A stretch of DNA of 64,000 nt, taken from the NCBI RefSeq assembly GCF_029369745.1, contig NZ_CP120210.1, positions 2,046,001 through 2,110,000 on the forward strand, given 5' to 3'. The stretch is from Amycolatopsis sp. QT-25. GTDB taxonomy: Bacteria > Actinomycetota > Actinomycetes > Mycobacteriales > Pseudonocardiaceae. The notes below the pieces were generated by a model that saw only the letters and a program-made list of their open reading frames with translations, ran no database searches and was not told the origin of the DNA. A program made the position numbers and the translations under genes. Each line of letters starts with the position of its first letter. The stretch's first letter is position 1. Shown one piece after another: positions 40,319 to 50,100 of this stretch.

Positions 40319-42700
40319 TTACCGCAGCCGCACCACTTTCAGCTCCGGAGATCGCGCGATGTCCGCGGCGCAGAACCGCCCGCGCACCCAGCCGCCCTGC
40401 GAGTACAACCGCGTCTGGTCGGCGAAATGCGGCGAAGTGACGTCGGTCGACTGCGAGTACGTCATGATCGTCGAGACGTCCGGGCAGGCCTTGCCGCTGA
40501 ATCCGACCACTTGCACGTAACTGGATCCGTGCACGACCTCGTGGTTGCCCTTGGCCGGATCCCACAGCGACGTGATCACGTTGAGCACGCCGAGGCCGCT
40601 CGGCCCGCCGTGGATCGGGATCCGCTGCCCGGCGCGGGTCACCGCCTGGTTGTCGCCGAGCCTGCCGTCGACGGGGAGGCCGTTGGCGCGGAATTCGGCG
40701 AGCGTGTCACCGAAAGCCTTTTGCACGTCGGGATTCCCGGTCGCGAGCGAACGCGGCGTCGTGACCGGCTGGTTCGGGTCGAAGGGGACCTGCCAGATGT
40801 TCCGAAGCCCGTTGAGCCGATTCCTGAATCGCTCGAAGAAGAGCGCACCGCGGCTGTCGAGCCGGAACGTGCGGTCCCAGGACGAAAGCGTCGCGCAGGC
40901 GTTGCCGACCGGCACCGGCCCTGTCGTGGACGGCGCCTCGCCTCCGGGGAAGGCCGCGCACATCTTCGCCGTGTCGGCGGCCGCGAGTTCGGCGGTGCGG
41001 CTTCGATCGCGGTACAGCATCTCCTTCATCGACGACGACGTGAAGCCCTTGCCCGCCAAGCCTTCTTCGGCGGAGATCAGCGCTTCCCTGGTCCGGTCCG
41101 AGCGCTGGGTGCCGGTCGTGCCGACGATCCGGGGGAGTGGCGCGATCGGTGCGCGGGCGTTGGAGAGCCAGGCACTGTCGTTGGCGTTGAGTTCGTAGTC
41201 GCGTCGCTGCTGCAGCGGCAGCCGGGACGGCGCGAACAGCCCCGGCTCCAACGAGCCGGGGTCGGAACCCCAGTCGCACGAGGACTTCGAACCGTCCAAA
41301 AGGGAAAGTCCGGTGCCGGGGAAGAGCGCGCGGCCCAGCGCGGTCCCGCAATTCGCCGCCCGATCGTCGGTGACGTGCGGGACGACCTGGATGTCGCTGT
41401 ACATCGCGTTGCCCGCCCGATCGGCGGCGATGGTGTTGACCCACGGGACACCTTGGGTGTGCGCGAGTGCTCCGGCGACATCCTTGGTGCTGCGTGCTCC
41501 GCTCAGTTCGAACCAGGTGTTCAGGGCGCGCAGATTACCCGCGTTCCCGTCTCGCAACGCGTGCGCGGACGTCGTCGTCCACGGCGTGGGCACGCCGAAC
41601 GCCGACCCGATCACCTGGCCGTATCGCGTGCCGTAGAAGGTGCGGCCGACCTGCCGGCGTTCGCCGTTCGGCTCGCGGACCTCGACCGTCACCTCGTGCG
41701 CGGTCATCTTCTCCGGTTTCCCGTCGACGAGGTACGTCGTCGGGTCGCCGGGCGTCAGCGGCACCTCGAAGAGGCCGAACGTGATGGCTGTCGACACCGT
41801 ATGCGTCCACGCCACGTCGGCGTTGTGCCCGATCTGCGGCAACGGGAGCCCCAGCAGGCTTCCGCCGGCGACGTCGAACCGGCCGGGGATGGTCAGCTGC
41901 GACTGCCAGAACCGGCGTCCGCCTTGCCACGGATAATGCGGATTCCCGAGCAGCAGGCCGCCGCCGGACTTCGTTCCGTCACCGCCGATGGCGATGCCGT
42001 TGCTGCCGAGTTCGCCCGAACCCATGGCCTTGTGAAGCCCCTCGGCGATCTTCGGTGCCGAGTCCGGGCCCGCGGCCGGAACATCCTTCGTGGACGGCGG
42101 CTGGGTGCGGGCCAGGTCGGCCGCGAGCGCGCCTTGCCCGGCCACCGAGGAGATGGCGTACAAATGCCGGTAGAAGTCCAGTTCGGTGATCGGCCGGACC
42201 CAGTCCGCGCCGCGGCACACCGGATCGGTGATCCGCTGCCCGCCGGTCCGCTTCAGGTATTCGTTGTACCCCGCGACGTATCCGGCCGCGAGTTCCCGCA
42301 CCTCCGTCCGCGGGCCGTGCGGCGCGGGCCGCGCGAGCAGCCGTTCGATCACACCGGAATCGTTGATCCGCTGGAAGTGCAGGTCGCTGTCGAGGTTGTT
42401 CTTCGCCTCGCTCATCGCCGGATTGCCCTGACCACCGGGGCCGAGGTGCGCGGACCGGCGCGCGGAGACCGTCAGATAGGTGTTCGCGAGTTCGCAGATG
42501 TTGTCCTTGGCCGCGGCGAACCCGTAGCCGTAGCCGAGCCCGTCGAAGTCCTTCGCGGCGATGTGCGGGATCCCGTACTCGGTGTACGCGATCACCGCCC
42601 TCGTGCGGCCCAGTTCGTCCGCCGACGAAACCCCCGTCGCCAGGCTCGACGTCGCCAAAGCCGCGGTGAGCAGCACGAGACCACGCTGCAATCTTCGCAT
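40319..42700 (-). CDS. Secreted penicillin-acylase-family amidase (aculeacin/AHL acylase-like, 793 aa)
   Basis: ATG at 42700 has GGAGGGGG before it. A Sec signal peptide (MRRLQRGLVLLTAALATSSLATGVSSA) is followed by the alpha chain (AYTEYGIPHIAAKDFDGLGYGYGFAAAKDNICELAN). A spacer comes before the autocatalytic site ELG-S233-NGIAIGG, where Ser233 becomes the N-terminal nucleophile of the beta chain. LLGNPHYPW, GHNADVAWTHTVSTA, and a beta-chain Asn/Arg set (ELNANDSAWLSN) follow. The closest known types are aculeacin A acylase and AHL acylases. It would remove acyl chains from lipopeptides or quorum signals outside the cell. Confidence 0.93.
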   Translation of the reverse strand: MRRLQRGLVLLTAALATSSLATGVSSADELGRTRAVIAYTEYGIPHIAAKDFDGLGYGYGFAAAKDNICELANTYLTVSARRSAHLGPGGQGNPAMSEAKNNLDSDLHFQRINDSGVIERLLARPAPHGPRTEVRELAAGYVAGYNEYLKRTGGQRITDPVCRGADWVRPITELDFYRHLYAISSVAGQGALAADLARTQPPSTKDVPAAGPDSAPKIAEGLHKAMGSGELGSNGIAIGGDGTKSGGGLLLGNPHYPWQGGRRFWQSQLTIPGRFDVAGGSLLGLPLPQIGHNADVAWTHTVSTAITFGLFEVPLTPGDPTTYLVDGKPEKMTAHEVTVEVREPNGERRQVGRTFYGTRYGQVIGSAFGVPTPWTTTSAHALRDGNAGNLRALNTWFELSGARSTKDVAGALAHTQGVPWVNTIAADRAGNAMYSDIQVVPHVTDDRAANCGTALGRALFPGTGLSLLDGSKSSCDWGSDPGSLEPGLFAPSRLPLQQRRDYELNANDSAWLSNARAPIAPLPRIVGTTGTQRSDRTREALISAEEGLAGKGFTSSSMKEMLYRDRSRTAELAAADTAKMCAAFPGGEAPSTTGPVPVGNACATLSSWDRTFRLDSRGALFFERFRNRLNGLRNIWQVPFDPNQPVTTPRSLATGNPDVQKAFGDTLAEFRANGLPVDGRLGDNQAVTRAGQRIPIHGGPSGLGVLNVITSLWDPAKGNHEVVHGSSYVQVVGFSGKACPDVSTIMTYSQSTDVTSPHFADQTRLYSQGGWVRGRFCAADIARSPELKVVRLR

Positions 42701-42859
42701 CGTTCCCCCTCCGGATCGATCGTCCCCCCCGCTCGAAACTACCGGCGCGGAGATCCGGGAAGCATCGGCCGAACGGTTGAGCCGGCTACCGTCCGTTCGT
42801 TCACCGCCGCGCAAACCGCCGTTGGCCCACCGGCCGTGGCCACGGGATAGAACCGCGCC

Positions 42860-44416
42860 ATGACCGCAACCCACCACAACCGCCGCACGCTGCTCAAGGC
42901 CGGTCTCACCGGTGCCGGAGCGGTCGCGGGCGGCCTGCTCCTGCCCGGGACCGCGTCCGCGAACGCCGTCCCGCTGATCCGCCGTGAGCGTCCGGTGCTC
43001 ACTCACGGTGTCCAGTCCGGTGACGTCACCACCGGTTCCGGCATCGTCTGGTCGCGCGCCGACCGGCCCGCGCGACTGATCGTGGAGGTCTCGAGGGACC
43101 CCTCGTTCCGGCACGCGCGCCGTGTGCGCGGGCCGGTGATGAGCCCGGAGACCGGCGGTACGGGCAAGATCCGCGTCGCGGGTCTGCCGCCGGGGACCGA
43201 GGTCCACTACCGCGTGACCGCCGAAGCACTCGACGGCCGGACGCGCAGCGAGGCCGTCACCGGCCGGTTCGCCACCGCCCCGGTCGGCCGCTCCGACGTC
43301 CGCCTGGTGTGGTCCGGTGACGTCGCCGGGCAGAACTGGGGCATCAACCCCGAACGCGGCGGAATGACGATCTACCGGGCGATGGCCGACCGTCGCCCGG
43401 ATCTGTTCCTCCACTGTGGAGACACGGTCTACGCCGACGCGCCGCTCACCGAGACCGTCGCGCTGCCCGGCGGGCGCGTGTGGCGCAACATCGTCACCCC
43501 GGAGAAGTCGAAGGTCGCCGAGACGCTCGACGAGTACCGCGGCCAGTTCGCCTACAACCTCCTCGACGACAACCTCAAGCGGTTCACCGCGAACGTGCCC
43601 GCCTATGTCCAGTGGGACGATCACGAAGTCGTGAACAACTGGTATCCCGGGGAGATCCTCGACGACCGCCCCGAATACACCGAAAAGCGTGTCGACGTGC
43701 TCGCCGCGCGGGCGTTCCAGGCGTTCCACGAATGGCATCCGATCGACCGGCGCCAGGCCGTCGACGGCCGGGTGTACCGCAACTTCCGGCACGGTTCGCG
43801 CGCCGAGGTCTTCGTGCTGGACATGCGGACCTACAAGGACGCCAACACCGCCGACCAGACCAAGCCGGGCCGCGTCCTCGGCGACCGCCAGGCACGCTGG
43901 CTCGTCGATGCCCTCGATCGCAGCACCGCCACGTGGAAGATCATCCAGGCCGACCTCCCGATCGGTCTCACCGTCCCGGACGGCAAGGCCATCGAGGGTG
44001 TCGCCAACGGCCTGCCCGGCGCGCCCGGCGGTCGCGAGACCGAACTCGCCTGGGTGCTGCGGGAGATTTCGCGGCGCCGGGTGCGCAACGTCGTCTGGCT
44101 GACCGCCGACGTGCACTACACCGCGGCGCACCACTACTCGCCGGATCGCGCGTCCTTCACCGATTTCGACCCGTTCTGGGAGTTCGTCTCCGGACCGCTC
44201 AACGCCGGCGCTTTCGGGCCGAACACGCTCGACCCGACCTTCGGGCCCGAAGCGGTGTTCGTGCACGCCCCGCCCGCCGCGAACACCTCACCCGCCGACG
44301 GTTTCCAGCACTTCGGCGAGGTGAACATCGACGGGAGGAGTGGTGCGCTCACTGTGGACCTGAGGGACGCTACCGGCGTTTCGTTGTGGTCGAAGACCCT
44401 GCAGCCCCAACGCTGA
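42860..44416 (+). CDS. phoD: Tat-exported PhoD-type alkaline phosphatase/phosphodiesterase (518 aa)
   Basis: ATG at 42860. The twin-arginine signal is NRRTLLKAGLTGAGAVAGGLLL. The N-terminal PhoD_N domain (LTHGVQSGDVTTGSGIVWSRADRPARL, IRVAGLPPGTEVHYRV) precedes the metal centre: LVWSGDVAGQNWGI, LFLHCGDTVYAD, VQWDDHEVVNNW, WKIIQADLPIG, and VVWLTADVHYTAAHHY. Metal ligands Asp, Asn and His all appear present. It would release phosphate from phosphodiesters or teichoic-type polymers outside the membrane. The last 47 bases overlap the convergent reductase gene. Confidence 0.94.
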   Translation: MTATHHNRRTLLKAGLTGAGAVAGGLLLPGTASANAVPLIRRERPVLTHGVQSGDVTTGSGIVWSRADRPARLIVEVSRDPSFRHARRVRGPVMSPETGGTGKIRVAGLPPGTEVHYRVTAEALDGRTRSEAVTGRFATAPVGRSDVRLVWSGDVAGQNWGINPERGGMTIYRAMADRRPDLFLHCGDTVYADAPLTETVALPGGRVWRNIVTPEKSKVAETLDEYRGQFAYNLLDDNLKRFTANVPAYVQWDDHEVVNNWYPGEILDDRPEYTEKRVDVLAARAFQAFHEWHPIDRRQAVDGRVYRNFRHGSRAEVFVLDMRTYKDANTADQTKPGRVLGDRQARWLVDALDRSTATWKIIQADLPIGLTVPDGKAIEGVANGLPGAPGGRETELAWVLREISRRRVRNVVWLTADVHYTAAHHYSPDRASFTDFDPFWEFVSGPLNAGAFGPNTLDPTFGPEAVFVHAPPAANTSPADGFQHFGEVNIDGRSGALTVDLRDATGVSLWSKTLQPQR

Positions 44417-45263
44417 GCAGCTCCGTGAGGACCGCGATGCTGCGATCCCCGTGCCCGGCCTCGACGGCACGCCGCACGAGGTCGTGCATCGGGAGCTGCC
44501 AGCCGACGTCGACGCCTTCCTCGGCCAGCCCGAGGTCGGCGGCGGCGCCGGCGTGGAAGATGTCCACCGAGGCGGCGGGATCGGAGTAGTCACCGCTGTC
44601 GATTTCCTTGGCGTACACCGGAAGCACCGAGATGATCATCTCGAACCACTTGGTCGCGTACGGCAGGAGCGTCTCGGCTTCGAGCCCGCGCGAGCGCAAC
44701 GCGGCGGCACCTTGGAAGAACCCGATCAGCGCGGGCAGCAGGGTGCCGCCGACGGCCGTTTCGTACAGCGCCGCGAGGTCGGCGTCCTCGCCGAGGTGGA
44801 CGGTGTCACCGCCCAGTACCCGCAACGTGTCGAGGTGCTCGTCGAAAACGGTCTTGTCGCCGCCGTAGTACAGCAGGGTGTCCGGCGCGCCCACGGCCGA
44901 CGGCACGTTCTTGATCGCGCCGTCGAGGTACCGCGCGCCCCGGCTCGTCGCCCACTCGGCCATGCGGCGCGCTTCCGCCGGTGAGCCGCTGTTCAAGGTG
45001 ACCAACGCGCGTCCGGTCAAGGAAACCGGCATCAAGGCCGCGAGGGTGGCTTCGTAGGTGGTCAGGCAGGCGATGGTCAACAGGCTCGCCCGCACCGCCT
45101 CTTCGGCCGTCGCCGCCCGCCGTGCTCCGAGCGCGACAAGGGGATCGGCCTTCGCGGCCGTCCTGTTCCACACGGTGGTCGGATGCCCGGCGGCGAGGAA
45201 CGCGCCCGCCAGGGCCGAGCCCATCGAACCGAGGCCCAGGACGGTCACCGGCGTCTTCGGCAT
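44370..45263 (-). CDS. NAD(P)-dependent imine-reductase-like oxidoreductase (297 aa)
   Basis: ATG at 45263 has GGAG upstream. The N-terminal Rossmann domain is VTVLGLGSMGSALAGAFLAAGHPTTVWNRTAAKA; the Asn-Arg-Thr after strand 2 favours NADPH. GRALVTLNSGSPAEARRMAEWATSRGARYLDGAI, SAVGAPDTLLYYGG, and ALYETAVGGTLLPALIGFFQGAAAL match the imine reductase/reductive aminase group rather than beta-hydroxyacid dehydrogenases. The all-helical C-terminal domain ends ADLGLAEEGVDVGWQLPMHDLVRRAVEAGHGD. It reduces cyclic or exogenous imines in vitro; the natural substrate is unknown. Divergent from the hxlR-type gene. Confidence 0.88.
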   Translation of the reverse strand: MPKTPVTVLGLGSMGSALAGAFLAAGHPTTVWNRTAAKADPLVALGARRAATAEEAVRASLLTIACLTTYEATLAALMPVSLTGRALVTLNSGSPAEARRMAEWATSRGARYLDGAIKNVPSAVGAPDTLLYYGGDKTVFDEHLDTLRVLGGDTVHLGEDADLAALYETAVGGTLLPALIGFFQGAAALRSRGLEAETLLPYATKWFEMIISVLPVYAKEIDSGDYSDPAASVDIFHAGAAADLGLAEEGVDVGWQLPMHDLVRRAVEAGHGDRSIAVLTELLSVGAAGSSTTTKRR

Positions 45264-45316
45264 TTTTCGCTCCAGTCAAAGGAAATCGTCGGGATGACTC
45301 CATGCTGGGCGGTCGC

Positions 45317-45354
45317 GTACCTTCGATCAAGTACCTACTATTTTGCCGGGTACT
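45317..45354. promoter_or_regulatory. Candidate HxlR operator
   Basis: GTACC (45317-45321) and AGTACC (45330-45335) face GGTACT (45349-45354). The latter two form an inverted repeat with a 13-base AT-rich spacer. The position between the divergent reductase (start 45263) and HxlR gene (start 45376) fits autoregulation and control of the reductase. Confidence 0.55.
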
Positions 45355-45375
45355 GACCAAAAGGTAAGTGAAGCG

Positions 45376-45723
45376 ATGACCAAGAACCGGACGTTCACCT
45401 GCGGCCTCGACGCCGCGATCGCCGTCATGGGCGGCAAATGGAAAGGGCTCATCCTGTTCGCGCTCCAGGACGGGCCGTCGCGCTTCGGGGAGCTGCGGCG
45501 CGCGGTGCCCGGCATCAGCGAACGGGTGCTGATCCGGCAACTGCGCGAGATGGAGGCCACCGGACTACTGCACCGCGAGGTGTACCACCAGGTTCCGCCG
45601 AAGGTGGAGTACTCGCTGACCGCGTTCGGGGATTCCCTCAACACCGCGATGGCCGCGCTCGGGGAGTGGGGCGAGGAGCACCTCGAGCGCATCGAGGCCA
45701 TTCCCTGGTCCGACGTGAAGTGA
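45376..45723 (+). CDS. HxlR-family transcriptional regulator (115 aa)
   Basis: ATG at 45376 has AAAAGGTAAG before it. The start FTCGLDAAIAVMGGKWKGLILFALQDGPSRFGELRRAVPGISERVLIRQLREMEATGLL is the HxlR winged-helix domain with its conserved Cys (C9) and GGKW motif. VPPKVEYSLTAFGDSL is the wing. The Cys suggests sensing of electrophiles or oxidants, as in HypR/YodB, where modification of this residue changes DNA binding. It probably controls the imine-reductase-like gene. Confidence 0.95.
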   Translation: MTKNRTFTCGLDAAIAVMGGKWKGLILFALQDGPSRFGELRRAVPGISERVLIRQLREMEATGLLHREVYHQVPPKVEYSLTAFGDSLNTAMAALGEWGEEHLERIEAIPWSDVK

Positions 45724-45739
45724 GCGGCGAAGCACCCAG

Positions 45740-45745
45740 TAGGCT
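45740..45745 (+). promoter_or_regulatory. -10-like element for ndk
   Basis: TAGGCT lies 17 bp after the HxlR stop and 42 bp before the ndk start. The implied leader is about 35 nt and contains AAGGAGAAA (45771-45779). Confidence 0.4.
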
Positions 45746-45787
45746 CCGGGCGAATAGCACGAAACCCACTCAAGGAGAAATACCGTC

Positions 45788-46198
45788 GTGACTGAACGCA
45801 CGCTGGTCCTCGTCAAGCCCGATGGCGTCGCGCGCGGCCTCGTCGGCGAGGTCGTCTCGCGCATCGAGCGCAAGGGCCTGAAGCTCGTCGCCCTCGAACT
45901 GCGCACCGTCGAGCGCTCGGTCGCCGAGGAGCACTACGCCGAGCACAAGGAGCGCCCGTTCTTCGGCGATCTCCTCGAATTCATCACCTCGGGCCCGCTG
46001 GTCGCGATCGCCGTCGAGGGCCCGCGCGCCATCGCCGCCTTCCGTCAGCTCGCCGGCGGCACCGACCCGGTCGAGAAGGCCACCCCTGGCACCCTGCGCG
46101 GCGACTTCGCGCTGGAGACCCAGTACAACCTGGTGCACGGTTCGGACTCCCCGGAGTCGGCCGAGCGCGAACTCAAGCTCTGGTTCCCCGAGGTCTGA
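45788..46198 (+). CDS. ndk: Nucleoside diphosphate kinase (136 aa)
   Basis: GTG at 45788 follows [30 protein letters not shown] opens the fold, the Kpn-like region is [24 protein letters not shown], and the active-site His is in [15 protein letters not shown], where phosphate is carried. All residues needed are present and the length is standard. It transfers phosphate between nucleoside tri- and diphosphates. It keeps the folC-DUF4233-ndk-rne order of mycobacteria, though several genes are inserted on both sides. Confidence 0.98.
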   Translation: MTERTLVLVKPDGVARGLVGEVVSRIERKGLKLVALELRTVERSVAEEHYAEHKERPFFGDLLEFITSGPLVAIAVEGPRAIAAFRQLAGGTDPVEKATPGTLRGDFALETQYNLVHGSDSPESAERELKLWFPEV

Positions 46199-46207
46199 CA
46201 CGCTCGT

Positions 46208-46234
46208 GGACGGCGCGGGATCGTCGCGCCGTCC
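46208..46234 (+). terminator. ndk terminator hairpin
   Basis: A perfect 10-bp stem (46208-46217 with 46225-46234) with a 7-base loop lies 10 bp after the ndk stop. Confidence 0.7.
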
Positions 46235-46251
46235 GCGGATCGGGGGAAGCC

Positions 46252-46998
46252 GTGACGACACCGGACGAGCACCTGGACCGGTTGCGGGAACTCACCACCG
46301 GTTTCGCCCGGGTGGCGCGCACCGGGGACCATGCCGCGCCCGTGCCGTGCTGCGGCGACTGGCGCCTGCGTGACCTGGTCGTCCACCTCGGCAACGTGCA
46401 CCGCTGGGCGGCCGGGATCGTGCGCAGCGGAGACCCCGCGCCGCAGATCTTCGAGGCCGAGCCGGACGCGGATCTCGCCGCCTGGTACGGCGAAAGCGCC
46501 GACGACCTCATCGAGGCGTTGCGCGAAGCTTCCCCGCGGGACGGCGCCTGGAACTTCACCGCCGCCGCCAAGACCAAGGCCTTCTGGTTCCGCCGTCAGG
46601 TCCACGAGACCGCGGTGCACCTGCTCGACGCGCACCGCGCGGCAGGGACCGAGTACACCCTCGACCCGTCCGTCGCCGCCGACGGCGTGGACGAGGTCCT
46701 CCTCGGCATGCTGCCGAAGGTGAAACGCTGGCACACCCCGCCCGTGGTCACCGTTCCGTTGCTGCTGAAGACATCCGACACCGGACACGCCTGGGTTATC
46801 ACACCACCGGGCGAAGGCGACGTTCCCGGTTCGCGAACGGCCGATCCCGTCGAGACCGCGGAAGCCGTCGTCGAAGGGCCCGCGGAAGCACTGGACTTGC
46901 TGCTGTGGCAACGGGTCGGGCTCGCCGCGTCGGGCCTTCGTGTCACCGGTGCCGTCACGGCGGCGGAGACGTTCCTCGCCGGACCTTTCACACCCTGA
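46252..46998 (+). CDS. Mycothiol-dependent maleylpyruvate isomerase-like protein (MDMPI, 248 aa)
   Basis: GTG at 46252 has GGGGAAG before it. The N-terminal DinB-like helical bundle (HLDRLRELTTGFARVARTGDHAAPVPCCGDWRLRDLVVHLGNVHRW) contains the metal-ligand His of DLVVHLG. FWFRRQVHETAVHLLDAHRAAG provides the second metal site (HExxH-like arrangement). The C-terminal sterol-carrier-like MDMPI_C part follows (WVITPPGEG, VVEGPAEALDLLLWQR). Family members use mycothiol with zinc. The reaction here is unknown. Confidence 0.9.
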   Translation: MTTPDEHLDRLRELTTGFARVARTGDHAAPVPCCGDWRLRDLVVHLGNVHRWAAGIVRSGDPAPQIFEAEPDADLAAWYGESADDLIEALREASPRDGAWNFTAAAKTKAFWFRRQVHETAVHLLDAHRAAGTEYTLDPSVAADGVDEVLLGMLPKVKRWHTPPVVTVPLLLKTSDTGHAWVITPPGEGDVPGSRTADPVETAEAVVEGPAEALDLLLWQRVGLAASGLRVTGAVTAAETFLAGPFTP

Positions 46999-47108
46999 CC
47001 TTCGGCGCCCTACGCCGTTCGGTTCACGTTCACCTCCGGGTCTTCTCCTGGCGGCTCGCGTCCGCTGTGCTGAGCCGAGCTGCCTATCACTCGATCGTGG
47101 GGTACTTA

Positions 47109-50100
47109 GTGAGAAATTCACGCCTGTTGCTGCTCGCTGCCCTGCTGCCCGGATTGTTCGTCGCCCCACCGGCGCACGCCGATCCTCTGGCCGCTCCACT
47201 CGGCCCGGCGCCCGTCGAAGCCGCCCCTGCGGCTTCCTCGGCGAAGGAGGGGCCGTCCGCGTACGCCGTGGCCGCGCCCGACGACGGTCTCGTCACCACG
47301 AGCGCGACTTCGCGCGTCGCGCCGGGCCTGAGCCTGACCGAGTTCGACCGCTACGACCCGGCGGGCTGGATCCGCGGCGACACCCTCGCCGTCGACCTCA
47401 CCAGCAAGACGCTCAAGCCGGCGTATCTCAGCCCTGGCACGGTTTCCGCGCGGACACCGCTTTCGCAGCAGGTCTACAGGGCCGGTGCGGTCGCCGGGGT
47501 CAACGGGGACTTCTTCGACATCAACGCCAGCGGCGCGCCGATCGGTGTCGGCGTCGACGCCGGGCAACTCCAGACGGCGCCCGCGCGCGGCCACAATCTG
47601 ACCGCGTCGATCACCGAGGAAGGCAAGGCGCGGCTCGCGGAGGTGTTCCTCGACGCGTCGGTCACCCTGCCCGACGGCCGGGTCGTGCCCGCGTCGAACT
47701 TCAACAGCCCGGTGCTGAGCGGCGACGCGATCGGCGTCTACACGCCGCTGTGGGGCGCGTCGCCGCGACGGACCTCGGTCGCCGGAGCCCAGCGCGTCGT
47801 CGAGGTCGAGATCTCCGGCGGCGTGGTCACCCAGGTGCGTCCGCGGCCCGCGGACGGGCCGATCGCCGCGGGCACGACGATCCTGCTGGCCCGGGACGGC
47901 GGCGTGGACACGTTGTCCGGCTTGAAGACCGGTGACCGGGTGGGCGTCGCGTACGCGCCGAAGAGTGACGCGGGCAAGCTGTCCGTCTCGATCGGCGGGA
48001 ACAAGGTCCTGCTGCGTGACGGCGCGATCCAGCCGGTCGACAACGTCGCCATGCACCCCCGGACCGCGGTCGGGTTCTCCGCCGACGGCACGAAGATGTG
48101 GCTCGCCACGGTCGACGGCCGCCAGGCGGACAGCCGCGGCATGACGGAACTGGAACTGGCCCGCCACCTGAAGTCGCTCGGCGCGGACGACGCCCTCAAC
48201 CTCGACGGTGGCGGCTCGTCGACCATGCTCGCCCGCGAGGAGGGCGAGAAGTCGCCGCTGGTGCGCAATACGCCCTCGGACGGCGGGGAACGTCTCGTGC
48301 CCAACGGCATCGGTGTCGCCACCGTGCTCGGAAGCGGACGCCTGACCGGATTCTCGCCCCGTCCCGCGCAGGACACCGCCGACGCGACGCGGGTGCTTTC
48401 CGGGCTGACGCGGAAACTCGTCGCCGGCGGCCATGACGAGACCGGCGCCGCCGTGGACGGCAAGGCCCAGTGGCTCAGCACGAATCCTGTCCGCGGCACC
48501 ATGACCGGCGGCGTGTTCACCGCGCACGCCGACAGGTTCCGCCCGGACGCGCCCGCGAACGTCGACGTCTACGCGAAGCGCGGCGGCGTGAGGGGCAAGG
48601 CGACGCTGAACGTCCTCGGCTCACCGGTCCGCTTGGGCACGAGCACCGAGCAGGTCGCGTTGTCCGGCGAAGGCGCGAAGAGCACCTTCAAGGTATTCGG
48701 CTACGACGCCGACGGCTACGGCACGTGGGTCGAGCCCGACGACGTCAAACTGGACTACGACCCCGCGGTGGTGCGGATCGAACCGTCCGGTGACGGGTTC
48801 GCGGTCACCGCGCTGAAGGCATCGGGTGCTTCGGCGATCACCGCCACCGCCGGCGGGAAGGTGACGCATCTGGCGGCGTCGGTCGGCACGGAATCCCGGG
48901 TGGCGGCGTCGCTGGACGGCCCGGCCGGCTGGACCGCCAGCGTGTTCCCCGCGGTCGTCGGTGCCGCGCTTTCCGAGGCACCCGGCCGTGACGGCGGCGG
49001 CGGTCTCGCGCTGGACTACCGGCTGAACGGGACCAACGCCACGCGCGCGGCGTACGTGAACTCGGCGGCACCGATCGCGTTGCCGCCCGGCACCCAGCGC
49101 GTCGGCCTCTGGGTCAACGGCGACGCGAAGGGCACCTGGCTGCGGACGGAACTCCGTGACGCCGCCAATGTTCCGTCCGTCGTCGACCTGTCGTTGAGCG
49201 TCGACTGGACGGGCTGGCGCTACGTCCGCGCGGCGATCCCGGCCGGGCTTCCCGACGGGCAGCGGCTGACGAAGTTCTACGCCGTCGAGAACGTCCCGGA
49301 TCAGCAGTACGAGGGACGCCTGGTGTTCGACGACCTGACCTTCGAGGTCGCGCCCGCGGCCGCCGTTCCCGCCGATCCGGCGCCGCGTGACCCGGCGCTG
49401 ATCACCGACGGCACCGCAACCGGCGGTCTGCGGATCGCCGTGGTCAGCGACGCGCAGTTCACCGCCGACCAGCCGGACGGCCCGCTGGTCGCCCAGGCCC
49501 GTCGCGCGCTGCGCGAGGCGGTGGCGGCGAAACCGGATCTCGTGCTGATCAACGGCGACTTCGTCGACCGGGGCACGGCCGCCGATTTCGCGCTGGCGCG
49601 CTCGATCATCGACGAGGAACTGGTCGGCAAGGCACCCTGGTACTACGTTCCGGGCAACCACGAGGCCGACGGCGGGCACGGGCTCGCGGAATTCCAGGCG
49701 GCGTTCGGGGAGACCCACCGTGTCACCGACGTCGCGGGCATCCGCCTGGTGCTGCTGGATTCTTCGCGCGGTTCGCTGCGCGCGGGCGGGTTCGACCAGA
49801 TCCGGATGCTGCGCGAGGCCCTGGACGGCGCGAAGACGGACAAGCGGATCCGCGGCGTGGTCGTCGCGATGCACCATCCGGTCGAGGACCCGAGCCCGGC
49901 CGGGAACTCGCGCCTGGCCGACCGCAAGGAAGCCGCCATGCTGACCGGCTGGCTGACCGCCTTCGAACGCGAATCGGGGAAGCAGACGGCCGCGATCGCC
50001 TCGCACGCGGGCGTGTTCACCCTGTCGCGCGTGGACGGCGTGCCCTATCTGGTGAACGGCAACTCCGGGAAGTCACCCGCGGCGGCCCCCGGTGACGGCG

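Noticed and set aside
42780-42815. PHO box before phoD (GTTCACC-like)
   Set aside because: Only one imperfect copy (GTTCGTTCACCG); PhoP sites need direct repeats, so the evidence is too weak.
40427-42850. Open frame of 807 codons on the plus strand opposite the acylase gene
   Set aside because: It is antisense to a well-recognised secreted acylase. The translation is Arg-rich and without motifs, a common artefact of high-GC third-position bias.
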